Positions 16,786 through 26,293 of a DNA stretch of 64,000 nucleotides are shown here, piece by piece. The notes under the pieces are model-generated. The model saw only the letters and a program-made list of their open reading frames with translations, was not told the DNA's origin and ran no database searches. Every line of letters starts with the position of its first letter. Within the stretch, counting starts at the first letter, position 1. The position numbers were made by a program, and so were the translations under genes. Where the stretch lies: positions 1 through 64,000 of the forward strand of contig CAMZCT010000004.1 of the NCBI GenBank assembly GCA_947305065.1, written 5' to 3'. Source of the stretch: an uncultured Mycoplasmatota bacterium (GTDB lineage Bacteria; Bacillota_I; Bacilli_A; RF39; UBA660).

Positions 16786-18547
16786 AGGTTTTTATGATAA
16801 ATTAAAAGAATTCGACAAAGATTTAGAAAGATTAAAATATCGAAAAGATGAAGAAGAAAAGATAATAATCCCGCTAATAAAAGACTTCCGAGCAAAGTTA
16901 ACGAGAATTCCGAGATATGATTCGAAAAGTGGTTTGTTTGATATATCGAATACATGTCTAAGTTTAAATAATGAAGATGCTTTTAAAATATTTATTTTTA
17001 TAGAGAATGAGAATATACATCTTGATGAAATTGATTATTTAATTGGTCAAATGAAACTAAATCGTTTAGGATCAATAGAAGATATTGATAGGCTCTTTAA
17101 AGTAATGAGTTTTATTAAAAAAAAGGGTAATTATATAGACATTAAGGAAGATATTGATAAATTAGGATTATCATCTGAAATGTTATGTTATGAAGTTGGT
17201 GGTGCACTTGGTTATTTACATTCTTTATTAATGTTTAAGAATATGGTTAACTTATTAATGCGAAGTTTCTTATGCGGAGCTAAAACTATGAAAGAGTATA
17301 AAAAAGATTCTAATAATACTTATATGAAGATTTTTAGTGTTTATATTGATATGCTTGATACGTATGTTAGAGAAACTACTAAGTATAATATGTATATTTC
17401 TGGTTTGGTTAATAGTAGAAATAAGCTCGTAGAGTTATTTAATAAAGGAAATATAGAAGATATTGTAGAGGTAGAAGGTAGCTTTTATAATCTTGATGAT
17501 TTATTTTTGGAGTATTTGAAAATAATTAATGATAATATCAAAAGAAAACATGCTGAGACGGTTTTAGAACTTGGTTCTATTGAATCTGAATTTGAAAACA
17601 CTTATATAAAAAGGTTATTATTTGAAAATGGTATAGATTATAAAAGTGTAAATGCGAGTATTATTAATAGATTAAATACTTTAGATGAAAAACATTTAGA
17701 AAGGGTGATTAATCTTTTTGCCTTTATAGATATTGATTTATATAGAATTTTTAACGATTATTATAGATTATTCTATGATTTAGATGGTAATATGCTAGAT
17801 GTATTAGAAGAATTGATGTCTAAACATGTAGTAACTCCTTCAACACTAGGAAAACATTTAGGAGAATTAGATAGAAAAGTATATTTAATGAATACAAATT
17901 ATACAATATTAAAAGGTAATATTAATTTTGAAAACGAGTATTATTCTGATGAATTATTATTTCAAGATTCTTATTTATTAAAAACTAATATTTTGATATT
18001 AGGAATGTATAATATTAGTAATGATTTATTAATTTATTTAATGTCTCATATTGATAAAATTGATATATTAGATAAAATGTTAGAAAAGGGAATACCTAAG
18101 TATTTATTTATGAATATTGTAAACAGTTATAATCCTGAATTAGTTATTAGTAAAATAATAATTGCTTCTGAGCTTGGAATGGTGTATTCTAATGAAGAGA
18201 TGCAGTTGGATAAAAGTATAGTAGTTGCTAATAGGTTTAAGATACCTGATTCAATAGTTGGAGAATATTTAGCAAATGATAATATTGTAACTAGTAAAGG
18301 TGTGTCTCTTAGAAGTGATAATATAGATTGGGATTTAGTAAAGGCAGTTGATTCTTTATATAGAAGAAATGATATTTATGTAATAAATGGTATAAGTATT
18401 TCTAGAGCAAAGTTTATTAGAAATATTTCTGATGGAGATGATTTGTATAATGCTTTAATTCGTGGTAGTATTTTAAGTGCTAGTGAGTTACACATTATAA
18501 ATGGTTTGTTGAAACAGGAAAAAGGAATTAGCTGTTTAAAAAAATAA
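16769..18547 (+). CDS. Large hypothetical helical protein, 592 aa
   Basis: Not recognised. Soluble, charged and almost entirely helical, with no signal peptide and no catalytic motif that I can name. Several blocks of about 30 residues with a Leu/Ile periodicity suggest helical repeats (for example DIDKLGLSSEMLCYEV, NRFKIPDSIVGEYL). The GTG start is well supported by AAAAGGAGGTGG inside the end of the upstream gene, so the pair is translationally coupled. A DUF4176 gene follows at once. Scaffold or regulator roles are possible but unproved. Confidence 0.6.
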   Translation: MEQKYKGFYDKLKEFDKDLERLKYRKDEEEKIIIPLIKDFRAKLTRIPRYDSKSGLFDISNTCLSLNNEDAFKIFIFIENENIHLDEIDYLIGQMKLNRLGSIEDIDRLFKVMSFIKKKGNYIDIKEDIDKLGLSSEMLCYEVGGALGYLHSLLMFKNMVNLLMRSFLCGAKTMKEYKKDSNNTYMKIFSVYIDMLDTYVRETTKYNMYISGLVNSRNKLVELFNKGNIEDIVEVEGSFYNLDDLFLEYLKIINDNIKRKHAETVLELGSIESEFENTYIKRLLFENGIDYKSVNASIINRLNTLDEKHLERVINLFAFIDIDLYRIFNDYYRLFYDLDGNMLDVLEELMSKHVVTPSTLGKHLGELDRKVYLMNTNYTILKGNINFENEYYSDELLFQDSYLLKTNILILGMYNISNDLLIYLMSHIDKIDILDKMLEKGIPKYLFMNIVNSYNPELVISKIIIASELGMVYSNEEMQLDKSIVVANRFKIPDSIVGEYLANDNIVTSKGVSLRSDNIDWDLVKAVDSLYRRNDIYVINGISISRAKFIRNISDGDDLYNALIRGSILSASELHIINGLLKQEKGISCLKK

Positions 18548-18563
18548 TTTGAAGAGGTGTTTT

Positions 18564-18857
18564 ATGAAAGAAAAATTTTTACCAATAGGAACAGTGGTAA
18601 TGTTAAACGGGGGAACAAAAAGAATAATGGTTAATGGTTTTTGTGCAATTGATCCGGCTCAACCAAAAGTAATGTTTGATTATTCTGGAGTTTTATTTCC
18701 AGAAGGAGCTTTAAGTTCTGATCAAGCTTTATTATTTAATCATAGTCAAATTAAAGATATTCTTCATATGGGATTAGAAGATGACGAACAAAGAAAATTT
18801 AATTTACGTATGAAGTTATTATTAGAAAAATTACAAGAACAAAATAAACAAGAGTAA
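18564..18857 (+). CDS. DUF4176 family protein
   Basis: A 97-aa protein matching DUF4176 by eye: FLPIGTVVMLNGGTKRIMVNG opens the domain, followed by a YSGVLFPEGALSSDQ segment and FNHSQIKDILHMGLEDDEQ. In Bacillota this domain is often encoded in or near type VII (ESX/YukE) secretion loci; no EssC, EsxA or LXG toxin gene lies in this window. GAAGAGGTG selects ATG 18564. It is the third gene of the 15763-18857 unit. Confidence 0.75.
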   Translation: MKEKFLPIGTVVMLNGGTKRIMVNGFCAIDPAQPKVMFDYSGVLFPEGALSSDQALLFNHSQIKDILHMGLEDDEQRKFNLRMKLLLEKLQEQNKQE

Positions 18858-18940
18858 TTAGATGGTTAATTATGAGTAGGTTTAAAAGCAGGGAACGAGT
18901 AACTTACGAGTAATTGTGAAATTTTATTCAACCTTTAAAG

Positions 18941-19311
18941 ATGGAAATACCTATAGAATTACAAAGTACATTTGTAATTAATAAAAGTTTGGGTTTGAAT
19001 TTAAAAAGTATTAATAGAGAAGTATTTTAACTCATGAAGAAGGAATATATGCTTTACCTAGTGATAGATTAGATATATTAGCGATGAACAAACAAAAAAT
19101 AAAAAAAGAAAAACAACAGGATGCAAGAATTAAAAAAATTAATCATGATCCAAAAAATACTTGGATAGATAGGGTTAATAATATAATTGAGGGAGCAAAT
19201 GTATCTTCTGCTATATTTACAGAGAAATTAAAAGAATTAGAAGAGAAAGGCATACTAACGCTGAGAAAAAAATATAAAAGCTATAGAAATATAGCTTTTT
19301 ATTTATTATAA
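18941..19311 (+). pseudogene. Frameshifted gene remnant
   Basis: A frame from ATG 18941 (MEIPIELQST...) reaches a TAA at 19028, while the adjacent frame continues the sense as LTHEEGIYALPSDRLDILAM and on to 19311. Adding one T to the T-run at 19025-19028 joins both into one ~125-aa protein. The track ORF at 19084 is therefore only the 3' part. The preceding ~80 bases hold further broken coding-like sequence. Family not recognised. It is either a decayed gene or a homopolymer error in the assembly. Confidence 0.55.
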
Positions 19312-19329
19312 TTAATATGAGGTGTAAGA

Positions 19330-19827
19330 ATGTTATATACAGATTTAGATGAATGTATTAATGTGTTAACTAAGTTGATTATAAATAAAACATTACATAA
19401 TATAGCAAATAATGTAGGGGGTCCATTTGGAGCCGGTGTTATACAAATAGTTGATTCTAAATATAGGATAGTAGCAGTTCAATCAAATGAAGTGTTATTA
19501 CGAGATGATCCAACTGCTCACTCAGAGATGTTGGCGATAAAAGAAGCGTGTAAAGTACTTGGTAAAAAAATGTTAGATGATTGTATATTAGTTACAACTT
19601 CTAGAAGTTGTCCAATGTGTTTAAGCGCTGCTATGTGGGCGAGAATACCAACAATTTATTATTCTGAGGATTATGATAAAGCTCATAAACATGGCTTTAT
19701 TGATGATGACATTTATGATTATATAAATGGTAGAAATCATATAATAAAAGAAGTAAGAATAAAAAATGAAGTGTGTGATAAATTGTTTGCAGAGTGGGAT
19801 AAAAAGACTGAAAAGGAGATGTATTAA
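19330..19827 (+). CDS. Nucleoside/guanine deaminase-like cytidine-deaminase-fold enzyme
   Basis: A 165-aa zinc enzyme. The metal ligands are TAHSEM (His plus catalytic Glu) and RSCPMCLSAAMW (two Cys). GGPFGAGVIQ, SNEVLLRDDPTAHSE and the tail KHGFIDDDIYDYI resemble bacterial guanine deaminase (GuaD), whose C-terminal segment covers a neighbouring active site, rather than TadA. Reaction would be guanine to xanthine, or deamination of a related base. Ribosome site GAGGTG. Its stop overlaps the lipoprotein start. Confidence 0.82.
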   Translation: MLYTDLDECINVLTKLIINKTLHNIANNVGGPFGAGVIQIVDSKYRIVAVQSNEVLLRDDPTAHSEMLAIKEACKVLGKKMLDDCILVTTSRSCPMCLSAAMWARIPTIYYSEDYDKAHKHGFIDDDIYDYINGRNHIIKEVRIKNEVCDKLFAEWDKKTEKEMY

Positions 19828-20240
19828 TGAAAAAAATAGCAATTGTTGTTTTACTTATTGTTTTTTGCGTAGTATTTTTAACAGGTTGTTCAAAGAAAGA
19901 AAAAGAAGAAAAGAAAGTTGATAATACGATTAAAATAATTTTATATAAGACCGGAACAGAGGAGATAATTAGAGAAATAAATATAGTGAATACTGAAGCA
20001 ATTAATAAATTGAACGAATATTTAGCTAGTATTGAACCGCTTAAGGAAGAAGAAATGGTTAATTTGGTTTTGCCACAAGAGATTAGTATTATATATAATG
20101 ATAATGTTTCAGTAGGAATGCAAAAAGGAGAAGAAGAATATTGTTATTATATAAATAAGGAGAAAGGCATATCATCATTATCAAAAATTCCAGAGGGAAT
20201 GTATGAAATGGTAATAAAATTAGTAAATAATGGTAAGTAA
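19827..20240 (+). CDS. Small predicted lipoprotein
   Basis: A 137-aa protein with a lipoprotein signal: Lys pair, a hydrophobic core of about 15 residues, and lipobox LTGC at 18-21, followed by a Lys/Glu spacer. The remaining ~105 residues look like one small alpha/beta domain with several strands and no known motif. It overlaps the deaminase stop by one base (TAATG), so it is co-translated. Function unknown; it sits outside the membrane. Confidence 0.75.
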   Translation: MKKIAIVVLLIVFCVVFLTGCSKKEKEEKKVDNTIKIILYKTGTEEIIREINIVNTEAINKLNEYLASIEPLKEEEMVNLVLPQEISIIYNDNVSVGMQKGEEEYCYYINKEKGISSLSKIPEGMYEMVIKLVNNGK

Positions 20241-20253
20241 ATACTAAAAAAAC

Positions 20254-20282
20254 TTGCTATTATTGAGTATTTCTGTTATATT
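20254..20282 (+). promoter_or_regulatory. rpsO promoter
   Basis: TTGCTA, a 17-base spacer and TATATT with TG one base upstream form a full sigma-A promoter, about 80 bases before the rpsO start. Confidence 0.7.
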
Positions 20283-20363
20283 ATTCAGGAAGTTTAATCT
20301 TGGTTTAGAAACCTCCGAATCTTTACTAGGATAAACGGATATATTATTGAAGGAGGAATTATA
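20283..20363 (+). promoter_or_regulatory. Structured rpsO leader, possible S15 autoregulation
   Basis: Two small hairpins follow the promoter: GGTT-TAGA-AACC and TCCG-A-ATC...GAT-AAA-CGGA, before the strong ribosome site GAAGGAGGAA. S15 is known to regulate its own mRNA in several bacteria through unrelated leader folds. This leader matches none that I can name. Confidence 0.35.
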
Positions 20364-20633
20364 ATGGCTGTTTCAAAAGAGACTAAAGCTAAATTAGTTA
20401 AAAAATTTGGTAAGAATGAAAAAGATAGCGGAGCTACTGAAGTTCAAATCGCTATACTTACTGAAGAAATTAACAATCTAACTGAACATTTGAAAGAACA
20501 TACTCATGATTATCATTCAAAGAGAGGTCTTCAAATGATGGTTGGTAAAAGAAGAAGTTTACTAGATTATTTAAAGAACAATGATGTAGTAAGTTATAGA
20601 AAAACTATTGAAGCCCTTGGCTTAAGAAAATAG
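20364..20633 (+). CDS. rpsO: 30S ribosomal protein S15
   Basis: An 89-aa protein of standard length. S15 binds 16S rRNA at the central domain and helps form bridge B4. Conserved HxxDxHSxR appears as [12 protein letters not shown], then [19 protein letters not shown] ribosome site. The rpsO-pnp order is the classical one, here with a modest terminator between the genes. Confidence 0.97.
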   Translation: MAVSKETKAKLVKKFGKNEKDSGATEVQIAILTEEINNLTEHLKEHTHDYHSKRGLQMMVGKRRSLLDYLKNNDVVSYRKTIEALGLRK

Positions 20634-20644
20634 TTTTAAAAGTA

Positions 20645-20671
20645 GGCACTTGTTTTTAAGTGTCTTTTTTT
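20645..20671 (+). terminator. Terminator/attenuator between rpsO and pnp
   Basis: GGCACTT and AAGTGTC pair (one G-U) followed by seven T. The pnp ribosome site begins within ten bases, so partial read-through is likely. Confidence 0.7.
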
Positions 20672-20687
20672 AGGAAGGAAGATAGAA

Positions 20688-23006
20688 ATGAAGAAAATTT
20701 ATGAATTGGATTTTCTTGGTAAAAAGCTAACAATTGAAACCGGAGAATTAGCTAAACAAGCCAATGGGTCAGTTTTAGTAAGATATAATGATACTGTTGT
20801 TCTTACTGCTGCAGTTATGGGTCATAATGCTATAACTCAAGATTTTTTTCCATTAACTGTTTTGTATCAAGAAAAATTGTATTCTGTAGGTAAAATACCT
20901 GGAGGATTTATTAAAAGAGAAGGAAGACCTACTGATGCTTCAACATTGGCTGCAAGATTAATAGATAGACCTATTAGACCAATGTTCTCAGAAGGTTTTA
21001 GAAATGAAGTACAAGTAATTAATACTGTGTTATCAGTAGATCAAGATTGCTCAGCAGAAATGGCTGCAATGTTTGGGTCATCATTAGCACTAGGAATAAG
21101 TGATATACCATTCGATGGACCAATAGCTGGTGTTATAGTTGGTAAGATTGGTAAAGATTATATTATCAATCCAAGTGTTGAAGAAAATGAACAGTCTACT
21201 ATTCATTTAACAGTAGCTGGTACTAAAGATGCAATATGTATGGTAGAAGCTGGATCTAAAGAAGTTTCTGAAAAAGAAATGTTAGAAGCTTTGATGTTTG
21301 GACATGAACATATTAAAAAATTATGTGAATTCCAAGAAGAAATAATAAAAGATTGTGGCAAAGAAAAGATAGAAGTAGAGCTTGCTCATATTGAACCAGA
21401 GGTAGAAGAAGCAGTAAAAGAATTTGCTATGGATAAAATGTATGAAGCTTTATCTTCAAATAAAGGTACATTAGAAAAATATGCTGATGTTGATAAAGTT
21501 AAAGCTGATACCATGGAAAACTTTGCAGAAGTATATGGTGAATATGAAAACTGTGATGAGTTATTAGGACAAGTTAAAAAAGTTGTTGATAGTATTGAAG
21601 GTTTAGTAGTAAGAAGAATGATTACTATTGATAAAAAGAGAACTGATGGTCGTAAGATGGATGAGATTAGACCATTATCAGCAGCAATAGATTTATTACC
21701 TAGAACTCATGGTTCTGCTGTATTTACAAGAGGTGAAACACAAGCTCTTGCAACTACAACTTTAGGAAGTTTAGAGGAAAATCAAATACTAGATGGTTTA
21801 ACTTTAGAAGCTACTAAAAGATTTATGTTACATTATAACTTCCCTCAATTCTCAGTTGGTGAAGTTGGTAGATATGGTTCACCAGGACGTCGTGAAATTG
21901 GTCATGGTGCTTTAGGTGAAAGATCATTATTACAAGTAATGCCTGATGAAAAGGAATTCCCTTATACAGTTCGTGTTGTTTCAGAAATACTTGAATCAAA
22001 TGGTTCATCTTCACAAGCTACTATATGTGCTGGATGTTTATCATTAATGGCAGCAGGTGTACCAATTAAAGCTCCAGTAGCTGGTATAGCTATGGGATTA
22101 ATTACATCTGAAGATGGTAAGAAATATACTATTTTGACAGATATTCAAGGTTTAGAAGATCATATGGGAGATATGGACTTTAAAGTATCTGGAACAAGAC
22201 AAGGTATTACAGCATTACAAATGGATATTAAGATTAAGGGTGTAACTAAGAAAATATTAAAAGAAGCCCTAGATCAAGCTAAAGAAGCTAGAATGCAAAT
22301 ATTAGATGTTATGGAATCAGTAATACCTGAACCAAGAAAAGAATTATCTAAATATGCACCTAAGATAGAAATAATGCATATCGATCCAGAAAAGATTAAG
22401 GATGTAATTGGTAAAGGTGGAGAAATGATTACAAAGATCATTTTAGAATCTTCAAATGTAACATCTGTTAACGATATGAATGCTGTTAAAGTTGATCTAC
22501 AAGATGATGGAACAGTATTAATATATCATCAAGATAAAGATATAATTGCTAAGACTAAAGAAATGATTGAAGAAGTAGTTAGAGAAGTAGAATATGGGCA
22601 AATATATAATGGTACAATAGTTAAAGTTGAAGATTTTGGATGCTTTGTAGAATTATGGCCAGGATGTGAAGGACTTGTTCATGTTTCTCAACTAGCTTGG
22701 GATAGAGTAAATAAACCATCTGATTTATTTAAAGTTGGTGACGAAATCATTGTTAAGTCTTTAGGTTATGATAATAAGGGACGTTTAAATCTTTCTCGTA
22801 AAGAAGCTCTTCCTAAGCCTCAAAGAAGAGAAAAAGTTGAGAAAAAAGAAGAAAGAGAAGAAAAAAAGGAAGAAAAACAAGTTTCTGAAGGAGTAAAAGA
22901 AACTCTTAAAAAAGCTTTAAAAAAGGTAAAAGAAAAAGCCGAAGCAAAGAAAGAAGAAAAGGAAGAAAAACCTAAAAGAGGTAGAAAGAAAAAAGAAGAA
23001 CAGTAA
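20688..23006 (+). CDS. pnp: Polyribonucleotide nucleotidyltransferase (PNPase)
   Basis: A 772-aa protein. PNPase degrades RNA 3' to 5' using phosphate. Order: first RNase PH domain, helical linker, second RNase PH domain with the catalytic segment [20 protein letters not shown] domain with [11 protein letters not shown] (about 560-620), S1 domain with [17 protein letters not shown] (about 628-700), then a Lys/Glu-rich tail of ~65 residues that is longer than usual and probably disordered. Ribosome site GGAAGGAAG. Confidence 0.97.
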   Translation: MKKIYELDFLGKKLTIETGELAKQANGSVLVRYNDTVVLTAAVMGHNAITQDFFPLTVLYQEKLYSVGKIPGGFIKREGRPTDASTLAARLIDRPIRPMFSEGFRNEVQVINTVLSVDQDCSAEMAAMFGSSLALGISDIPFDGPIAGVIVGKIGKDYIINPSVEENEQSTIHLTVAGTKDAICMVEAGSKEVSEKEMLEALMFGHEHIKKLCEFQEEIIKDCGKEKIEVELAHIEPEVEEAVKEFAMDKMYEALSSNKGTLEKYADVDKVKADTMENFAEVYGEYENCDELLGQVKKVVDSIEGLVVRRMITIDKKRTDGRKMDEIRPLSAAIDLLPRTHGSAVFTRGETQALATTTLGSLEENQILDGLTLEATKRFMLHYNFPQFSVGEVGRYGSPGRREIGHGALGERSLLQVMPDEKEFPYTVRVVSEILESNGSSSQATICAGCLSLMAAGVPIKAPVAGIAMGLITSEDGKKYTILTDIQGLEDHMGDMDFKVSGTRQGITALQMDIKIKGVTKKILKEALDQAKEARMQILDVMESVIPEPRKELSKYAPKIEIMHIDPEKIKDVIGKGGEMITKIILESSNVTSVNDMNAVKVDLQDDGTVLIYHQDKDIIAKTKEMIEEVVREVEYGQIYNGTIVKVEDFGCFVELWPGCEGLVHVSQLAWDRVNKPSDLFKVGDEIIVKSLGYDNKGRLNLSRKEALPKPQRREKVEKKEEREEKKEEKQVSEGVKETLKKALKKVKEKAEAKKEEKEEKPKRGRKKKEEQ

Positions 23007-23019
23007 TAAAATTTAAAGG

Positions 23020-23045
23020 TGTAGACAATTGTCTACATTTTTTTT
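23020..23045 (+). terminator. Terminator after pnp
   Basis: The palindrome TGTAGACAATTGTCTACA followed by eight T. Confidence 0.85.
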
Positions 23046-23066
23046 GATATTAATATATAATATTAA

Positions 23067-23660
23067 AAAGATGCTCTTAATGAAATGTTATTTGATGCAA
23101 ATGTAAATACTAATGATTCATCAGCAAAAAACAAAATTGATACTTGGTATAGAAATAATCTTTTAAATACTAATTATGAACAATATTTGGAGGATACTGT
23201 ATACTGTAATAATAGACTTGTTGCCGATTATGGTAATTGGTCGCCTAATAATAGTAATACAAAATGGGGGATGTATTATGCGACGTATAGTAATCGTATG
23301 AAACCAGCTGATTTAACTTGTCCTAATGAAAGAGATAGATTTACGGTTAGTTCTAGTATTGGTAATGGAATGTTAACATATCCTATTGGGATGTTAACAG
23401 CTCCAGAAGCTTTTTTAGCTAATGATGGTAACCAAGCTAATTCATATTTAAAATCTAGTAATACGTTCTTTACTATGTCACCGTCTACTTTTTATCGTGA
23501 TAATCAATCTGCGATAGCAATATCCCCAAGTGGTGTTTATAATGAGAGTGCTTTGGTATGGTATGGCTATGGATTAAGACCGGTTATCTCTTTGAAACCA
23601 GATGTGGAAATTGCTTCTGGTACGGGAACGATACTAGACCCATATATATTGAAGGATTAG
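23067..23660 (+). pseudogene. 5'-truncated copy of the large surface protein gene
   Basis: The frame is open from 23067 to 23660 and aligns along its length with the C-terminal ~200 residues of the next gene: EDTVYCNNR versus EDTVFCNAR, DLTCPN versus DITCPN, LTYPIG versus LTYPVA, and the closing LRPVISL...SGTGTILDPYI. No signal peptide, ribosome site or promoter is present, and it begins directly behind the pnp terminator. It is the remnant of a tandem duplicate that lost its 5' two-thirds. Confidence 0.75.
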
Positions 23661-23689
23661 TATATTGATATATTTATTGAGATAAAATT

Positions 23690-23716
23690 GAAAGTTCGAT
23701 TAAGAACTTTCTTTTT
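23690..23716 (+). terminator. Rho-independent terminator
   Basis: GAAAGTTC-GATTAA-GAACTTTC with a short T-run. Confidence 0.7.
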
Positions 23717-23781
23717 AAAATACTTTTTTGTTTATGATTGTACCATTGAATAAGAATAATATAGTAAATTATTATTTCTTT

Positions 23782-23790
23782 TGTTATAAT
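23782..23790 (+). promoter_or_regulatory. Extended -10 promoter of the surface protein gene
   Basis: TGTTATAAT, 22 bases before the start codon. Confidence 0.55.
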
Positions 23791-23812
23791 TCTTATAGTA
23801 GGAGTATTAGAC

Positions 23813-25780
23813 ATGAAGTTACGAAAAAGAAGAAAATTCGTTAATCATAGAAAAAGAATTATGTACTTTTCTTTATTTTTTGTGTTGTTATTTATTTCGG
23901 TTGGATATGCTTATTTGAGTGCAACTCTATCTATTACTGGTCATACAGAAATAAGTGCTAATACTTGGGATATTCATTTTGAAAATTTAACAGTTACTCA
24001 AGGTAGTGTAAATGCTACAACACCTGCGGCTATACAAAGTAATACGACTAGTATTAATTATTCAGTAGAACTAGGTATGCCTGGAGACTTCTATGAATTT
24101 GAAGTTGATATAGTAAATAGTGGAACACTACCTGGTAAGGTTTCTATAGTAAATATACAGGGAATTGCTTCTGGACTAGAACAATATATAGAAACTTCTG
24201 TTGAATATAGTTATGGAATTCCTGTAAGTGTTGATGATATATTGAATTCTAATTCTAGAAAAAGGATAATAGTTAGAGTTGCTTATACAGATGATTTAAA
24301 TAATTTACCGGGTAGTAATATATCATTGGATTTAGTGTTTAGCATTGATTTTAATCAAACGAATCAAAATGTAAATAGTGCTGCTGGTTTTTTACAAAAC
24401 TTATTAACTGAAGGTAATACATGTATTGTTAAATACGAAGGACAGGTAACGGATAGTGTAGGAATTACTAAAACAGCAACAAATGTTTATTATGATAGAT
24501 GTTTAGATAAAAGAAATGTTATATTTGGCGGATTTTGTTGGCAGATAATACGTAGTACGGAGACTGGTGGACTTAAGATGATTTATAATGGAGAACCGGT
24601 AAATGGAGAATGTAATTCGTCAAGAGCGGATCATAAAGGAATAGTTCAAGTAGATAGAACTGATGATGATTTAGGTGCACAATATATGTATGGAAGTTCA
24701 TATACTTATGATACAACAACAGGTGAATTTACTCTTTTAGATACAACTACTGGTACTTTCAGTGAATCAAATTATGATGATTATGTAGGAAAGTACACAT
24801 GTAAAAACTTAACAGGTACTTGTGATACTATTTATTATGTTTTAATTCATTTTTACAATGCTTATGCTTATGTTATATCTTATGAAATTGCTGATACCAA
24901 TTATGCTGGAATAGGAAAAAGTGCTTACAATGGTAATACGATATTTCCAGGAGAGGTTGGATATATGTTAAACAAATATTATGATCGACTTAGTGGTTCT
25001 CCAACGAGTGAATCATTAATGGGAAATGATGTTTCATATTCCAATGGTGTTTATACTTTACTTCCAGCAAGTGGTGAATCAGTTCTTGGAACAACAAAAG
25101 ATAATAATCATCATTATACCTGTGATAATACAACTGGGACGTGCAGTACTGTAAGATTCTATTATTATGAAGATAATTATATAGAATTAAATGGGGAAGC
25201 GAACATTGAAGATACTGTAGATGGTATGTTGAAAGTTAATAGATATAATTCTGTTGCAAAATCAATTATAGATATTTGGTATATGGAAAATTTGGCAAAT
25301 GAAACAGATAAGTTAGAAGATACAGTATTTTGTAATGCTAGGGATATAATAAATCAAGCTACAACTGGATGGAATAAAAATGGTGATTTAAGTACATATA
25401 TGTATTTTAGAAATTCTGTTGATAATGGGGATATAACTTGTCCTAATGTAACCGATCAATTTGCTGTAGGTAATAATCTTGCTAAATTAACCTACCCGGT
25501 GGCTCTAACTATGCATGAAGATTTATATAATTTAGTAGATGGTCTTCCGTTTGGAGAGGGTGAACAATATGTTGCAACTAATGATTGGTGGATGACTATG
25601 TCTCCTAGACATTATGACTTGTATTATCCTTATATTCTTTCAGTGTATAATGAGGGACAAATGTCAAGTTATGGTACTGTAGCTACTGAACTTAGTATAC
25701 GACCTGTTGTTTCTCTTTCACATCAAACACGTATTGTATCGGGAACTGGTTCTGAGGCAGATCCATGGATAGTTGAATAA
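23813..25780 (+). CDS. Large secreted/surface protein with N-terminal signal anchor
   Basis: A 655-aa protein. A very basic N-terminus (KLRKRRKFVNHRKR) precedes one hydrophobic segment (about 18-40) ending SVGYAYLSATLSI, like TasA/SipW-type signal regions of Bacillota. Residues 45-185 look like a beta-sandwich (WDIHFENL, GTLPGKVSI). The rest is rich in Tyr, Asn, Thr and Gly with paired Cys (GGFCWQII, YTCKNLTGTC, HYTCDNTTGTC) and ends SGTGSEADPWIVE. I cannot name the C-terminal family; similar sequence occurs in gut Bacillota surface proteins as far as I recall. No sortase motif. A truncated copy lies just upstream. Confidence 0.65.
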   Translation: MKLRKRRKFVNHRKRIMYFSLFFVLLFISVGYAYLSATLSITGHTEISANTWDIHFENLTVTQGSVNATTPAAIQSNTTSINYSVELGMPGDFYEFEVDIVNSGTLPGKVSIVNIQGIASGLEQYIETSVEYSYGIPVSVDDILNSNSRKRIIVRVAYTDDLNNLPGSNISLDLVFSIDFNQTNQNVNSAAGFLQNLLTEGNTCIVKYEGQVTDSVGITKTATNVYYDRCLDKRNVIFGGFCWQIIRSTETGGLKMIYNGEPVNGECNSSRADHKGIVQVDRTDDDLGAQYMYGSSYTYDTTTGEFTLLDTTTGTFSESNYDDYVGKYTCKNLTGTCDTIYYVLIHFYNAYAYVISYEIADTNYAGIGKSAYNGNTIFPGEVGYMLNKYYDRLSGSPTSESLMGNDVSYSNGVYTLLPASGESVLGTTKDNNHHYTCDNTTGTCSTVRFYYYEDNYIELNGEANIEDTVDGMLKVNRYNSVAKSIIDIWYMENLANETDKLEDTVFCNARDIINQATTGWNKNGDLSTYMYFRNSVDNGDITCPNVTDQFAVGNNLAKLTYPVALTMHEDLYNLVDGLPFGEGEQYVATNDWWMTMSPRHYDLYYPYILSVYNEGQMSSYGTVATELSIRPVVSLSHQTRIVSGTGSEADPWIVE

Positions 25781-25788
25781 TATATCTA

Positions 25789-25817
25789 TTGATTAAAAAT
25801 AAAATAGGTATTATAAT
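25789..25817 (+). promoter_or_regulatory. Promoter of the marR-ABC operon
   Basis: TTGATT, a 17-base spacer and TATAAT. The predicted transcription start (~25824) lies inside the inverted repeat that follows. Confidence 0.75.
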
Positions 25818-25818
25818 T

Positions 25819-25847
25819 AGATAGTTCGATAACGAACTATCTTTTTT
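25819..25847 (+). promoter_or_regulatory. Inverted repeat at the marR transcription start: candidate operator and/or terminator
   Basis: AGATAGTTCG-ATAA-CGAACTATCT is a perfect 10-bp inverted repeat followed by TTTTTT, 12 bases before the marR start codon. For the upstream surface gene it reads as a terminator. For marR it sits exactly where an autorepressor would bind. Both uses may apply. Confidence 0.65.
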
Positions 25848-25858
25848 GGAGGGATAAT

Positions 25859-26293
25859 ATGCATGACGAATCTATTATGTTAGTTTTAAAGAAAACTAAT
25901 AAAAAAATAATAAAAATGTTATCTAATAGATATAAAGAAATGAATTTAGATATTACTCCTAATCAAAGTAAAATACTAATGTTTATTTATAATAATAAAG
26001 AGGTAGAAGCGAAGGAAATAGGAGATAGAGTACATACTAATAAGTCATCTTTATCTAAAGTATTAAATAATTTAGAAAATAAAGGTTATATTACAAGAAC
26101 TGGAGATAAAGATGATACAAGAAAGAAAATAATTAGACTTGCAAATAAGGGGTTAAAAGTTGTAGAAATAATTGAAAGTGATGCTATGATAATTGGTAAA
26201 GAATTAATGAAGGGGATTAATAAAGAAGAATATAGTACTTTTAAGAGTGTTTTAGAGAAAGTTGAAGACAATATAGAAAGGATGACAGTATGA
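25859..26293 (+). CDS. MarR-family transcriptional regulator
   Basis: A 144-aa winged-helix protein. LDITPNQSKILMFIYNN, the recognition helix NKSSLSKVLNNLENKGYI and the wing DKDDTRKKIIRLANKG are classic MarR features. Its stop overlaps the ATG of the first ABC gene, so regulator and exporter are one operon, a common arrangement in which the regulator senses an exported compound and controls its own operon. The inverted repeat upstream is the natural operator candidate. Confidence 0.92.
   Translation: MHDESIMLVLKKTNKKIIKMLSNRYKEMNLDITPNQSKILMFIYNNKEVEAKEIGDRVHTNKSSLSKVLNNLENKGYITRTGDKDDTRKKIIRLANKGLKVVEIIESDAMIIGKELMKGINKEEYSTFKSVLEKVEDNIERMTV

Noticed and set aside
16647-16955. 102-aa minus-strand ORF with hydrophobic segments
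   Set aside because: It spans the overlap of two well-supported + genes and is an antisense artefact.
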